A stretch of DNA of 62,594 bases from the NCBI GenBank assembly GCA_964560875.1, contig CAZLMW010000039.1:1-62594 (forward strand), read 5' to 3'. Shown here one piece after another: positions 43,131 through 51,465 of the stretch (positions are counted from its first letter, which is position 1; each line of letters opens with the position of its first letter). This stretch comes from CAZLMW01 sp964560875. GTDB taxonomy: Bacteria > Myxococcota_A > UBA9042. A model generated the notes under the pieces. The model was not told where the DNA came from. It searched no databases and worked only from the letters and a program-made list of their open reading frames with translations. Both the position numbers and the translations under genes were made by a program.

Positions 43131-44225
43131 ATGCACCGCAACTGGCGCACCCTCATCCGACCCAAGGCCCTTGAGGTCGACAAGCTCACCGACACGTACG
43201 GCAAGTTCACGGTGGAGCCTCTGGAGCGTGGCTACGGCCAGACGTTTGGCAACAGCCTGCGTCGCGTGCTCCTGTCGAGCATCCGTGGCGCCGCGATTAC
43301 CGGCGTCCGCATGGCGGCCCTCGGTCGCGTGGTTCGTGAAGACGAGAGCAAGGGCAAGACCAACCGTCGCATGGTCGAGCAGATGCAGTCTGCGCTCCAC
43401 GAGTTCCAGGCGCTGCCCGACGTCGTCGAAGACGTCGCCGAGGTCGTGCTGAACCTCAAAGAAGTGAACCTCCGCGTCGAGTCTGAGTCCGACGAGATCG
43501 AGTACCTCGGCCTCGCGGTGGAAGCTCCCGGTGATGGCGCGCCGCTGGCCGTCACGGCCGCTTCGCTCATCTGCCCGCCCAACATCACGGTGCTCAACAC
43601 CGACCAGCACCTGATGACGATTCAGCCTGGTGGCCGTGTTGAGGCCGAGCTGACCGTGCGCGAGGGTGCCGGTTACGTTCCCGCCGCTCGCAGCAAAGCG
43701 GACGACGAGGACGCCCCGGTCGACCTCCTGCCGATCGACGCGATCTTCTCGCCGATTCGTCGGGTCAACTTCCGCGTCGACCACGCCCGCGTCGAGCAGA
43801 AGACTGACTTTGACAAGCTGAGCATCGAAGTGTGGACCAACGGCGCCGTCGACCCCGAGACCGCGGTTGGCATCGCCGCCAAGATCCTGCGCGAGCAGCT
43901 GCGCGTCTTCATCGGCTTCGAAGAGCTCCCCGAAGAAGAGCACTACGAGGACGAAGAGGAAGAGGAAGAACCGCTCAACGAGCACCTGTACCGCCCGATC
44001 GAAGACCTCGATCTGTCGGTGCGCTCGGCCAACTGCCTGCAGAACGCGCAGATTCGCTTCATCGGCGAGCTCGTTCAGAAGACCGAAGCCGAGATGCTCA
44101 AGACCAAGAATTTCGGTCGCAAGTCGCTCAAAGAGATCAAGCAGGTCCTCGAAGAGCTCGACCTCGAGTTGGGCATGTCCCTGGACAACTTCGACCCAGA
44201 GAAGGCGCCGCCGCCGGCCAACTGA
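43131..44225 (+). CDS. rpoA: RNA polymerase alpha subunit
   Basis: 364 residues; typical alpha is about 330. The N-terminal dimerisation domain is intact (TFGNSLRRVLLSSIRGAAIT). The C-terminal DNA/activator-binding domain is present (LDLSVRSANCLQNAQIRFIG, NFGRKSLKEIKQVLEELDLE). The linker is unusually acidic, with EELPEEEHYEDEEEEEEP at about 263-282. A 136-base gap precedes the start; no promoter was clear in it. Confidence 0.97.
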   Translation: MHRNWRTLIRPKALEVDKLTDTYGKFTVEPLERGYGQTFGNSLRRVLLSSIRGAAITGVRMAALGRVVREDESKGKTNRRMVEQMQSALHEFQALPDVVEDVAEVVLNLKEVNLRVESESDEIEYLGLAVEAPGDGAPLAVTAASLICPPNITVLNTDQHLMTIQPGGRVEAELTVREGAGYVPAARSKADDEDAPVDLLPIDAIFSPIRRVNFRVDHARVEQKTDFDKLSIEVWTNGAVDPETAVGIAAKILREQLRVFIGFEELPEEEHYEDEEEEEEPLNEHLYRPIEDLDLSVRSANCLQNAQIRFIGELVQKTEAEMLKTKNFGRKSLKEIKQVLEELDLELGMSLDNFDPEKAPPPAN

Positions 44226-44301
44226 TCGGATGATCGGTTCGCCTGGGGTAGCCCAGACCATCGCGCCCCGCTGCGCGTAGACGAGAAACGAGGAGGCGAA
44301 G

Positions 44302-44658
44302 ATGCGTCACTTGAACAAGGGCCGAAAGCTCGGCCGTGACTCCGCCCACCGCAAGGCGATGATGCTCAACCTGTGCAAGTCGCTGATCGAGCACGAGCGC
44401 ATCACCACGACCGAAGCCAAGGCCAAAGAGCTACGGAGCTGGGTCGAGCCGCTCGTAACGCTCGCCAAGGACGATACGCTGGCTCACCGTCGTCGCGCGT
44501 TCGACAAGCTTCGTGACCGGGGCCTTGTGCACAAGCTGTTCACGGATCTCGGACCGCGCTTCAAGACCCGGCCCGGCGGCTACACCCGTCGTATGCGTCT
44601 TGGACCACGCAGCGGTGACTCGGCGCCGATGACCATCATCGAGTTCCTGCCGGCGTAA
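44302..44658 (+). CDS. rplQ: 50S ribosomal protein L17
   Basis: 118 residues. MRHLNKGRKLGRDSAHRKAM and RPGGYTRRMRLGPRSGDSAP identify L17, the last gene of the alpha operon. No clear terminator was found before the convergent response-regulator gene. Confidence 0.96.
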   Translation: MRHLNKGRKLGRDSAHRKAMMLNLCKSLIEHERITTTEAKAKELRSWVEPLVTLAKDDTLAHRRRAFDKLRDRGLVHKLFTDLGPRFKTRPGGYTRRMRLGPRSGDSAPMTIIEFLPA

Positions 44659-44718
44659 TCGCCCGGCCTGACGCTTCCGAATCCATACGCCCTCGCGGCG
44701 CCTCGGAGCCGTGGCCGT

Positions 44719-45381
44719 CTAGGCTCGCCACTTATAACCGACGCCGCGAACCGTCTGCAGCCGAGCTTGGACTTCAGCTCCGAGCTTTTGGCGCAGCCGA
44801 CGCACGTGGATATCCACGGTCCTGACTCCGCCGAAGTAGTCGCGGCCCCAGACACGGTCGAGCAAGTTCTCGCGGTTCAGCGCCCGTCCCGGGTGTTGCA
44901 CAAGGTGGCGCAGAAGCGCGAATTCCTGGGGCGTCAAAGTGACCGGCTCATCGTCGATCAGCGCTTCGTGGCCATCGACATCGACGGTCAGGGCGCCGAA
45001 TTCCAATCGAGACGGTGGCGGCATGTTGTCTGTGGCACCGAGTACGCGATCGACCCGGGCGAGCGCTTCTGCTGGTGCGAACCCACGGGTCAGGAAGTCT
45101 GCGCAGGGGAGCCGCGCCGCCATGCTCAGCCATTCGGGATCGAGGATCAGCAGGCAAGGCACGCTTCGCACGGCGGGAAGACGATCCAACTGCGCGACGA
45201 GTGGGGCGACAGGGGCGCGCGGTGTGGCTTCGAGGATGACAAGCTGCGGTGGCAACGTGATCGGGCAGTGGACGCGGCCGTTGCGGATGGCAAACATCTC
45301 GACGCGGTGCGGCCCAAAGCGCAAAGCTTCGCGCATCGGGGACTCGTCGGGTGACCACGTGAACAGGAAAACACGCCTCAT
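44719..45381 (-). CDS. OmpR/PhoB-type response regulator with altered receiver
   Basis: 220 residues. The C-terminal winged helix (about 125-220) is complete: VTLTPQEFALLRHLVQHPGR, LLDRVWGRDY, RTVDIHVRRLRQKLG, VRGVGYKW. The N-terminal domain keeps the receiver outline, but the phospho-acceptor position reads VILEATPR, Glu 51 instead of Asp, and the switch Lys region reads FLTRGFAP with Arg. Glu can mimic the phosphorylated state, so it may bind DNA constitutively or respond to something else. No sensor kinase is beside it. It is divergent from lnt. Confidence 0.8.
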   Translation of the reverse strand: MRRVFLFTWSPDESPMREALRFGPHRVEMFAIRNGRVHCPITLPPQLVILEATPRAPVAPLVAQLDRLPAVRSVPCLLILDPEWLSMAARLPCADFLTRGFAPAEALARVDRVLGATDNMPPPSRLEFGALTVDVDGHEALIDDEPVTLTPQEFALLRHLVQHPGRALNRENLLDRVWGRDYFGGVRTVDIHVRRLRQKLGAEVQARLQTVRGVGYKWRA

Positions 45382-45444
45382 CGCGATGAACCTATCAACG
45401 ATTCCCGCCCGTCGCCACGGACGCACAGTGTCACAGTTGGCGGC

Positions 45445-47040
45445 ATGACCCGATTCTGGCGCGGGCTGTGCGCGGGCGGAGCCACGGGGCTGCTGTCGGC
45501 GTTTTCGTATCCGGATCCCGGCATCTGGCCGCTGGCGATCATCGCCTACATTCCCTTGCTGTGGTGGCTTCGGGTCGATCGACCGTCGCCGCGGCAGGCG
45601 TTTATCGGTGGTTGGGTGGCCGGCGCATTGATTCACGGCATCGGCCACAAGTTCCTCGCGTTCACCATGCAGGAGATGAGCCACATGCCGCCGTGGCTGG
45701 CCTGGATCGTCGTGGTCGCATACAGCCTCGCGATGGGCGCGCACCAGGCGCTGTTTGCCGCTGTGGTCGCCTTCATTTGCCGAGAACATGGACGAGACGG
45801 CCGCTTCGTAGCCGTCGCCGTCCTTGCCATCATGGCCGTCGAATTCGCAGTCCCGTGGCAGTTTCGGTGGTTTCTCGGCAACGCTTTGTATCGCGTCCCC
45901 GTGCTCCTCCAGGTGGCCGACCTCGGGGCGGTGTATGTCGTGAGCGGGATGTGCGTCGCCGTGTCGGCCGCTTTGGTTGTCGTCGTCACCGCAGACTCCG
46001 CGAGAAAGCGCGCCCAGGCCGCGTTCGGAGTCGTGGCGCTGTTGGCGGTTTGGATCGGTTACGGCGTCTTCGCGATCGCTGCGGTTGACGCGGTGGAGGC
46101 ACAGAGAACGGTGCGTGTTGGCATCGTGCAGCCCAATCCGAGCTTGAAGGAGAAGACGTCGAGCCTGCCTGGTGTGCGCACCCGGATGCAGGACCGCGCT
46201 GAAGCGTTGACCCGCTCCCTGGCCGCTGATGACGTCGACATGTACATCTGGCCGGAGGGGTCGCTGCCCTATTACTTCGTGCACCGAGAAGTGCCGCCCC
46301 ATCTGCCGGCCGATCGCAAGTCCAGGGCGCCGCCGATGCTCAAGAAGACGACGATTCGCGCTCAGCGCTTCGCTCGGGGTCAGGGAAAGCCGCTTTTACT
46401 GGGTTCGCTCCGCCGCGACGACGCTGCGTGGTCTGGTAGGGCTACGAACAGCGCGATTGTGCTGGATGGCGACAAGCCGCCTCGGTTCTACGACAAGCGG
46501 AAGCTCGTCGCGTTTGGCGAGTACATGCCGGGTCGTGAGCTCATGCCGTCGCTATCGACCGCTGTCCGAGGCGTCGGCGACTTGGAGTGGGGAGAGCTGC
46601 CGTCGATCCTCCCCATCGCGGGAGCTCAGGTCGGCGTCAATATCTGCTACGAGGCCCTTTTTTCCGGGTTCATGCGCACGCATACAGCCGCCGCGGACTT
46701 CCTGGTCAACCTGACCGACGACTTGTGGTTCGGGCCCGTGGATGCCCCACAGCTTCATTTGATGGTGCAAATGCCCCGTGCGATCGAACTCAGAAGGCCG
46801 TTCATTCGGGCAACTGCGACAGGGATCTCGGCGCACGTCGACGCGGCGGGGCGCATCGTTGGGGAAACCGCCGTTTGGAAGACCGCAACGCACGTCGCGG
46901 ATGTCAAAGTGGCTGAAATCGACAGTCCGTTCCGGGTTGTGGGGCTGTGGCCGATGCGGCTTGTGACGGCCCTGGTCGTGTGGTTGTTGGTTGTCGCTTG
47001 GCGACGACGACGGACGGAAACGCTGCCGCCCTCGCACTGA
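45445..47040 (+). CDS. lnt: apolipoprotein N-acyltransferase
   Basis: 531 residues. It has several N-terminal transmembrane helices (1-220) and a nitrilase domain (about 225-500) on the periplasmic side. Catalytic Glu is in IWPEGSLPYY, Lys in YDKRKLVAFGEYMPG and Cys in GVNICYEALF. The enzyme adds the third acyl chain to lipoproteins, which precedes sorting by the Lol machinery. It opens a long plus-strand run that includes a LolD-like ATPase. Confidence 0.93.
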   Translation: MTRFWRGLCAGGATGLLSAFSYPDPGIWPLAIIAYIPLLWWLRVDRPSPRQAFIGGWVAGALIHGIGHKFLAFTMQEMSHMPPWLAWIVVVAYSLAMGAHQALFAAVVAFICREHGRDGRFVAVAVLAIMAVEFAVPWQFRWFLGNALYRVPVLLQVADLGAVYVVSGMCVAVSAALVVVVTADSARKRAQAAFGVVALLAVWIGYGVFAIAAVDAVEAQRTVRVGIVQPNPSLKEKTSSLPGVRTRMQDRAEALTRSLAADDVDMYIWPEGSLPYYFVHREVPPHLPADRKSRAPPMLKKTTIRAQRFARGQGKPLLLGSLRRDDAAWSGRATNSAIVLDGDKPPRFYDKRKLVAFGEYMPGRELMPSLSTAVRGVGDLEWGELPSILPIAGAQVGVNICYEALFSGFMRTHTAAADFLVNLTDDLWFGPVDAPQLHLMVQMPRAIELRRPFIRATATGISAHVDAAGRIVGETAVWKTATHVADVKVAEIDSPFRVVGLWPMRLVTALVVWLLVVAWRRRRTETLPPSH

Positions 47041-47082
47041 AGCGGCCTGTGTGCTATCTGGCGGCGGCGCGATGGAGCCCTG

Positions 47083-48033
47083 ATGACGCCGCCGAAAAAC
47101 AAGCCAGCCGCCCCCGACACGTCCGGGTTCGAGCGCGTGCAGAAAGTGCTATCGCGTTGCGGTATCGCGTCGCGTCGTCAGTCCGAAGAGCTGATCAAGC
47201 AGGGCAGGGTCACGGTCAACGGCAAGGTCGCCACGCTCGGCGATCGGGTGAAGTCCGGTGAGGATGAGCTGCGGCTGGACGGCGAAATCGTCCGTGTGAC
47301 GCTGCCCACGATCGTGTTGGTCCTCAACAAACCTGTCGGAACCTTGTGCTCCGAATCCGACCCGGAAGGCCGGCGACTGGTTCATCATCTCGTTCCGCGA
47401 GACGCCGCGTTGCGCTTGGTCGGCCGCCTCGACTTCAACACCGAAGGCGTCCTCCTGTTGACCAATGACGGCGAGCTCGGCAACCGGCTCAGCCACCCTC
47501 GTCATGGCGTGCTGCGCGTCTACGAAGCCCGAGTTCGCGGGATCCCGAGCGATGAAACGATCGCGCGCCTCGTTCGTGGCGTGATGCTCGATGATGGCCC
47601 CGCCCGCGTTGAGAGCGCGTCGATCAGCAAGCGCACCGACAAGAATGCGTGGGTCCAGCTGACGTTGACCGAGGGGCGCAACCGCGAGGTGCGGCGCCTC
47701 ATGGAACGGGTCGGGCATCCCGTGATGCGATTGCGGCGAATTCGTTTTGCCGGCATCGGGCTCGATGGGCTCAAACCCGCTCAATGGCGCACGTTGACCG
47801 AAGCCGAGATCGAGGACCTACGAGCCCGTGGGCACGTCGGCGCGTTCGAATTGCCACCCGATCCGCGCGGTCCGGCAACCAAGCGTCGTCGCCCCGCGCC
47901 GGGTAAGTCGCGTGGCAAGGAAAAATCGAAGGGACGCGGTGATCGAAACGTTGAGCCTTCGGGCCGCAGCGGCTCGGGCAAACGCACCCGGCAGTCACCT
48001 CGCAAGCCGCGGGGTAAAGGCAGAAAGCGATGA
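47083..48033 (+). CDS. 23S rRNA pseudouridine synthase, RluB/RsuA family
   Basis: 316 residues. An S4 RNA-binding domain (RVQKVLSRCGIASRRQSEEL) is followed by the catalytic domain with the Asp motif LVGRLDFNTEGVLLLTNDG and GRNREVRRLMERVGH. The C-terminal ~70 residues are a basic Lys/Arg/Ser tail, as in many RluB proteins. GGAG precedes ATG 47083. It overlaps the wecB start by 4 bases. Confidence 0.9.
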   Translation: MTPPKNKPAAPDTSGFERVQKVLSRCGIASRRQSEELIKQGRVTVNGKVATLGDRVKSGEDELRLDGEIVRVTLPTIVLVLNKPVGTLCSESDPEGRRLVHHLVPRDAALRLVGRLDFNTEGVLLLTNDGELGNRLSHPRHGVLRVYEARVRGIPSDETIARLVRGVMLDDGPARVESASISKRTDKNAWVQLTLTEGRNREVRRLMERVGHPVMRLRRIRFAGIGLDGLKPAQWRTLTEAEIEDLRARGHVGAFELPPDPRGPATKRRRPAPGKSRGKEKSKGRGDRNVEPSGRSGSGKRTRQSPRKPRGKGRKR

Positions 48034-49136
48034 CACCGAAGAAAGTCACGTGCGTTGTTGGAGCGCGCCCCAACTTCATGAAGGTCGCCCCTGTTTACCG
48101 GGCGTTGCAGGCCCGTGGGCTAGACGTTCGCCTCGTCCACACCGGCCAGCACTACGACGAACGGATGAGCGAGATCTTCTTCAATCAGCTCGATATGCCG
48201 CGTCCGGATGCGTTCCTGGGCGTGGGCTCTGGTAGTCATGCCGTCCAGACCGCCAAAGTCCTTACTTCGTTTGACGAAGACTGCGACACGTTCGGTCCAG
48301 ACCTCGTCCTCGTGGCTGGTGACGTCAACTCGACCGTGGCCTGCGCAATGGTCGCTGCCAAACGCGGAATCGCTGTCGGTCACATCGAAGCCGGTCTCAG
48401 GTCGCGCGATTGGGCGATGCCCGAAGAGATCAACCGTATCCTGACCGATGCCCTGTCGGACCTGCTGCTTACGCCGTCGGCGGATGGTGACGAAAACCTT
48501 GGAGCCGAGGGCGTGCCCAGCTGGCGAATCTACCGTGTGGGCAACCTCATGATCGACACGCTGCGGCGCAACCTGGAGCGTGCCCGGGCCTTGCCCACGC
48601 TCGACGAATTGGGCCTCGAAGCCGCCAACTACGCTGTCGTGACGCTGCACCGTCCGTCCAACGTCGACCATCCCGACCAGCTCGCGCGGCTCTTCGCTGC
48701 GTTGGGCAAGGTCGCCGAGAGGCTACCGATCATCTTCCCGATCCATCCGCGTACCCGACAAAGGCTCGAAGCGGCGGGGATCGACGTCGCCGCGGGGATC
48801 GAGCTGCTCGAACCGCTGGGCTACTTGCAGTTTCTCGGCTCCATGGCGTCTGCCAAGCTGGTGTTGACCGACTCCGGCGGCATCCAGGAAGAGACGACGG
48901 CGCTCGGAGTCCCGTGTCTTACGCTGCGTGACAACACCGAGCGCCCGATCACGGTGGATGAAGGCACGAACACGTTGTTGGGCAGCGACGCCAGCAAGAT
49001 CGTACCGGCCGTCGACCAGATCCTGGCCACCGGCGGCAAGACCGGTCGCGTGCCGGACCTCTGGGATGGTCGCTCGGCTGAGCGCGTCGCGGATGTCGTC
49101 TGCGGTGGCTTCCCAACCCTGCTCGAGGGCGGGTGA
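48030..49136 (+). CDS. wecB: UDP-N-acetylglucosamine 2-epimerase (non-hydrolysing)
   Basis: 368 residues. It converts UDP-GlcNAc to UDP-ManNAc for envelope polysaccharides. GARPNFMKVAPVYRAL, HTGQHYD, HIEAGLRS, HRPSNVD and TDSGGIQEETTALGVPCLTL match the family. It is coupled (ATGA) to the upstream gene and (GTGA) to the downstream one. Confidence 0.92.
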   Translation: MTPKKVTCVVGARPNFMKVAPVYRALQARGLDVRLVHTGQHYDERMSEIFFNQLDMPRPDAFLGVGSGSHAVQTAKVLTSFDEDCDTFGPDLVLVAGDVNSTVACAMVAAKRGIAVGHIEAGLRSRDWAMPEEINRILTDALSDLLLTPSADGDENLGAEGVPSWRIYRVGNLMIDTLRRNLERARALPTLDELGLEAANYAVVTLHRPSNVDHPDQLARLFAALGKVAERLPIIFPIHPRTRQRLEAAGIDVAAGIELLEPLGYLQFLGSMASAKLVLTDSGGIQEETTALGVPCLTLRDNTERPITVDEGTNTLLGSDASKIVPAVDQILATGGKTGRVPDLWDGRSAERVADVVCGGFPTLLEGG

Positions 49137-50776
49137 GCGTCAAATTCTGGAAGCCCGTCGCCGCCGTCGCTGTCGTCGCAGCGATCGGCGTCGGTGTCTG
49201 GCTGGGCCGAGACGGTTCCCGGTCGGTCGAAGCGGTCGATCCCGCTACCCTCGTTCCTGAGGATGCAACCGCTGTCGCTTGGGTTGATTCGTTCGCCGAG
49301 GTCGCTGACGGCCTCCGTGCCTTGGCCCGCAAAGTCCCCGGAACCGCGGGAGTTGTGGAAGCCGCCGAGCTGCTGCTCGATGTCCCATCACTGGACGAAC
49401 CCGGATTCCAAGCGCGTGGTCTCACGACCGCAGCAGGAGCGGTGCTATTCCTCTGGCGCGACGCATGGTGGCTCGTCACATCCACCCCGCGCTCGGAGGG
49501 GGCAGAACACCTCGCGACTCTCATCACCCGTCGCGGACACCCCGTGAAGGCGACAGCGCTCGCCGGTGTGGAGCGTGCGTGGGCCATTGGCAAGCGGGCC
49601 GGCGCCGAAACTGCCGGGCACATGTGGCTGAACGGGGCCGAGGTTGTCATCCGACTTGGGGCACCCGCCGTGGCGTTGGCTCGGGGTGCGACGCCGGCGG
49701 AGTTGTCGGTCGACGATATCGTCGCATGGCGCGAGGCGAAGAGACTGGCGCCCGGCTCCCTCGCAGGCACGGAGGGCGTTGTGCATGCCCGCTGGACGAT
49801 CGGAGAGGATGATCCTGTCCGTCAGAAACTGCGCGAGTCGCTCGGGCCGGCGACCCTGCTTTTCGGGCGCTATGTCAGCAGTTTCATCTCCGCGCGCGCC
49901 GACCTGGGCCTCGAGGACGGCCGCGCTTCATTGCAGCTGAAGATGCGGACCAAACCCGGCGGCGGCGCGGATGTTCGTCGCTATCATCACGGCTACTTGG
50001 CCAAAGAGAGGCCGCGACTCGGGCTTGGTGCCGTGTTGCCCGACGAGACGATGGCGCTGGCCCGTGTGCGCATCAACCCGAACCTCGCCGGAATGGTGGC
50101 AGGACTGTTGCGGTTCGCGGGCGGACGCGGACTGGGCGAGTTGCACGCGTCATTGAGCGGGCTCGACATCGGCGGGCTGCTATTGAGCCGAACCGATGGC
50201 CAACTTGCCGTGGCATTGCTGGGGCTGACGGACGAGGCGGTACCCGATCCGCGCGCTTGGCGTGGCGACCGGTGGCGCAAACAGGCTGGTATTGCTGTGG
50301 CCTTGTCGATGAAGACGGACACGGCAGCCAAAGACGTACTTGAACGGATCGCCGCGACATTGCACGAGTCGAAGGTGACGACGCAGCCCCTGTCCCTGGG
50401 AGCGTGGCAGGGTTACCGCGTGGCCGACAAGCGCAGCGAATGGGCTTTGTTGCGGCGCGGGATGGCCGTGCTCTGCGTGATCGGCGACGGCGAATTGAAG
50501 CGCTTCGAAAGGGTCCGAGATGGGCGTTTTCCTGGACTCGCTTCGATCGCGAGGGCGAACCTGTCCAGCGACGTGGTAGTCGGCAAGAAGCAGTGGCTGG
50601 GTGGCGTGCTTACGACGGGCCGCCTTGTCCGCAGCGCGCGTCGAAGAGGCATCCCGGACTCGATCACGGCGATGATCGCGAGCATCGAATCTCTCGCCCT
50701 CGGCGTGGAACTGCTCGATGACGGCATGGTGCTGCGAGCCCGGCTCGAGCCAGCCCCCACGGAACCGTCGAAATGA
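49133..50776 (+). CDS. membrane-anchored protein of unknown function
   Basis: 547 residues from GTG 49133. An N-terminal transmembrane segment (AAVAVVAAIGVGVWLG, about 9-24) is followed by a large periplasmic part that begins PEDATAVAWVDSFAEVADGL, a DUF3352-like opening as I recall. Several beta/alpha segments and a helical C-terminus follow. Its genes overlap both neighbours, wecB and the ABC ATPase, so it may be an accessory or substrate-handling subunit of the transporter. Not certain. Confidence 0.6.
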   Translation: MSVKFWKPVAAVAVVAAIGVGVWLGRDGSRSVEAVDPATLVPEDATAVAWVDSFAEVADGLRALARKVPGTAGVVEAAELLLDVPSLDEPGFQARGLTTAAGAVLFLWRDAWWLVTSTPRSEGAEHLATLITRRGHPVKATALAGVERAWAIGKRAGAETAGHMWLNGAEVVIRLGAPAVALARGATPAELSVDDIVAWREAKRLAPGSLAGTEGVVHARWTIGEDDPVRQKLRESLGPATLLFGRYVSSFISARADLGLEDGRASLQLKMRTKPGGGADVRRYHHGYLAKERPRLGLGAVLPDETMALARVRINPNLAGMVAGLLRFAGGRGLGELHASLSGLDIGGLLLSRTDGQLAVALLGLTDEAVPDPRAWRGDRWRKQAGIAVALSMKTDTAAKDVLERIAATLHESKVTTQPLSLGAWQGYRVADKRSEWALLRRGMAVLCVIGDGELKRFERVRDGRFPGLASIARANLSSDVVVGKKQWLGGVLTTGRLVRSARRRGIPDSITAMIASIESLALGVELLDDGMVLRARLEPAPTEPSK

Positions 50777-51465
50777 CGCTGATCGTTGCCGATAAGCTGG
50801 GCCGGACCTTTGGCCGGGGTGGCGATCGCGTGCAGGCCTTGGTCGACGTGACACTCGAGATCAGCGCCGGCGAGCACCTGGCCATCATAGGTCGAAGCGG
50901 CGCCGGGAAGTCGACGCTGCTGCGGCTGATGGGCGCCCTGGACACCGGATACACCGGATCGCTGCGCGTAGACGGCCGCGAGCTGCGCGGCCTGGGCGAC
51001 TCGGACCTCTCGCGATTTCGAAACACGCGCGTTGGCTTCGTGTTCCAGGCGTTCAACTTGCTCCCAAACCTCACGGTAGGGGCGAACCTGGTACTGCCGG
51101 CCTTCTTCTCTGACGCGCTCTCTGAATCCGAGGCGGAAAAACGCGCGAGGAGCCTGCTTGAGCGCGTCGGTTTGACGGATAAATGGGACACTGCTCCGCT
51201 CAAGCTGTCCGGTGGTGAGCGCCAACGTGTCGCCATCGCGAGGGCCTTGCTGCTGCATCCTCCCGTGCTCATTTGCGATGAACCAACCGGCGCCCTCGAC
51301 GAAGAGACCGCCGCCGATGTCCTCGACCTATTTGAAGAGGTGCGGGCCGAGCGCAACAGCACGCTGATCGTCGTTACCCATGATCACAGCATCGCGGCGC
51401 GGGCTCAGCGGACGATTCGACTCGACGGTGGGCGGCTCGTCTCGGACGACGGAGCGTCGGCATGA
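50773..51465 (+). CDS. LolD/MacB-type ABC transporter ATP-binding protein
   Basis: 230 residues. Walker A GRSGAGKSTLLRLMG, Q-loop FVFQAFNLLPNLTV, signature LSGGERQRVAIARAL, Walker B VLICDEPTGALDEE and switch VVTHDHS are intact. This family drives lipoprotein release (LolCDE) or export (MacB). The FtsX-type permease gene starts within its stop codon (ATGA). Confidence 0.9.
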   Translation: MTLIVADKLGRTFGRGGDRVQALVDVTLEISAGEHLAIIGRSGAGKSTLLRLMGALDTGYTGSLRVDGRELRGLGDSDLSRFRNTRVGFVFQAFNLLPNLTVGANLVLPAFFSDALSESEAEKRARSLLERVGLTDKWDTAPLKLSGGERQRVAIARALLLHPPVLICDEPTGALDEETAADVLDLFEEVRAERNSTLIVVTHDHSIAARAQRTIRLDGGRLVSDDGASA

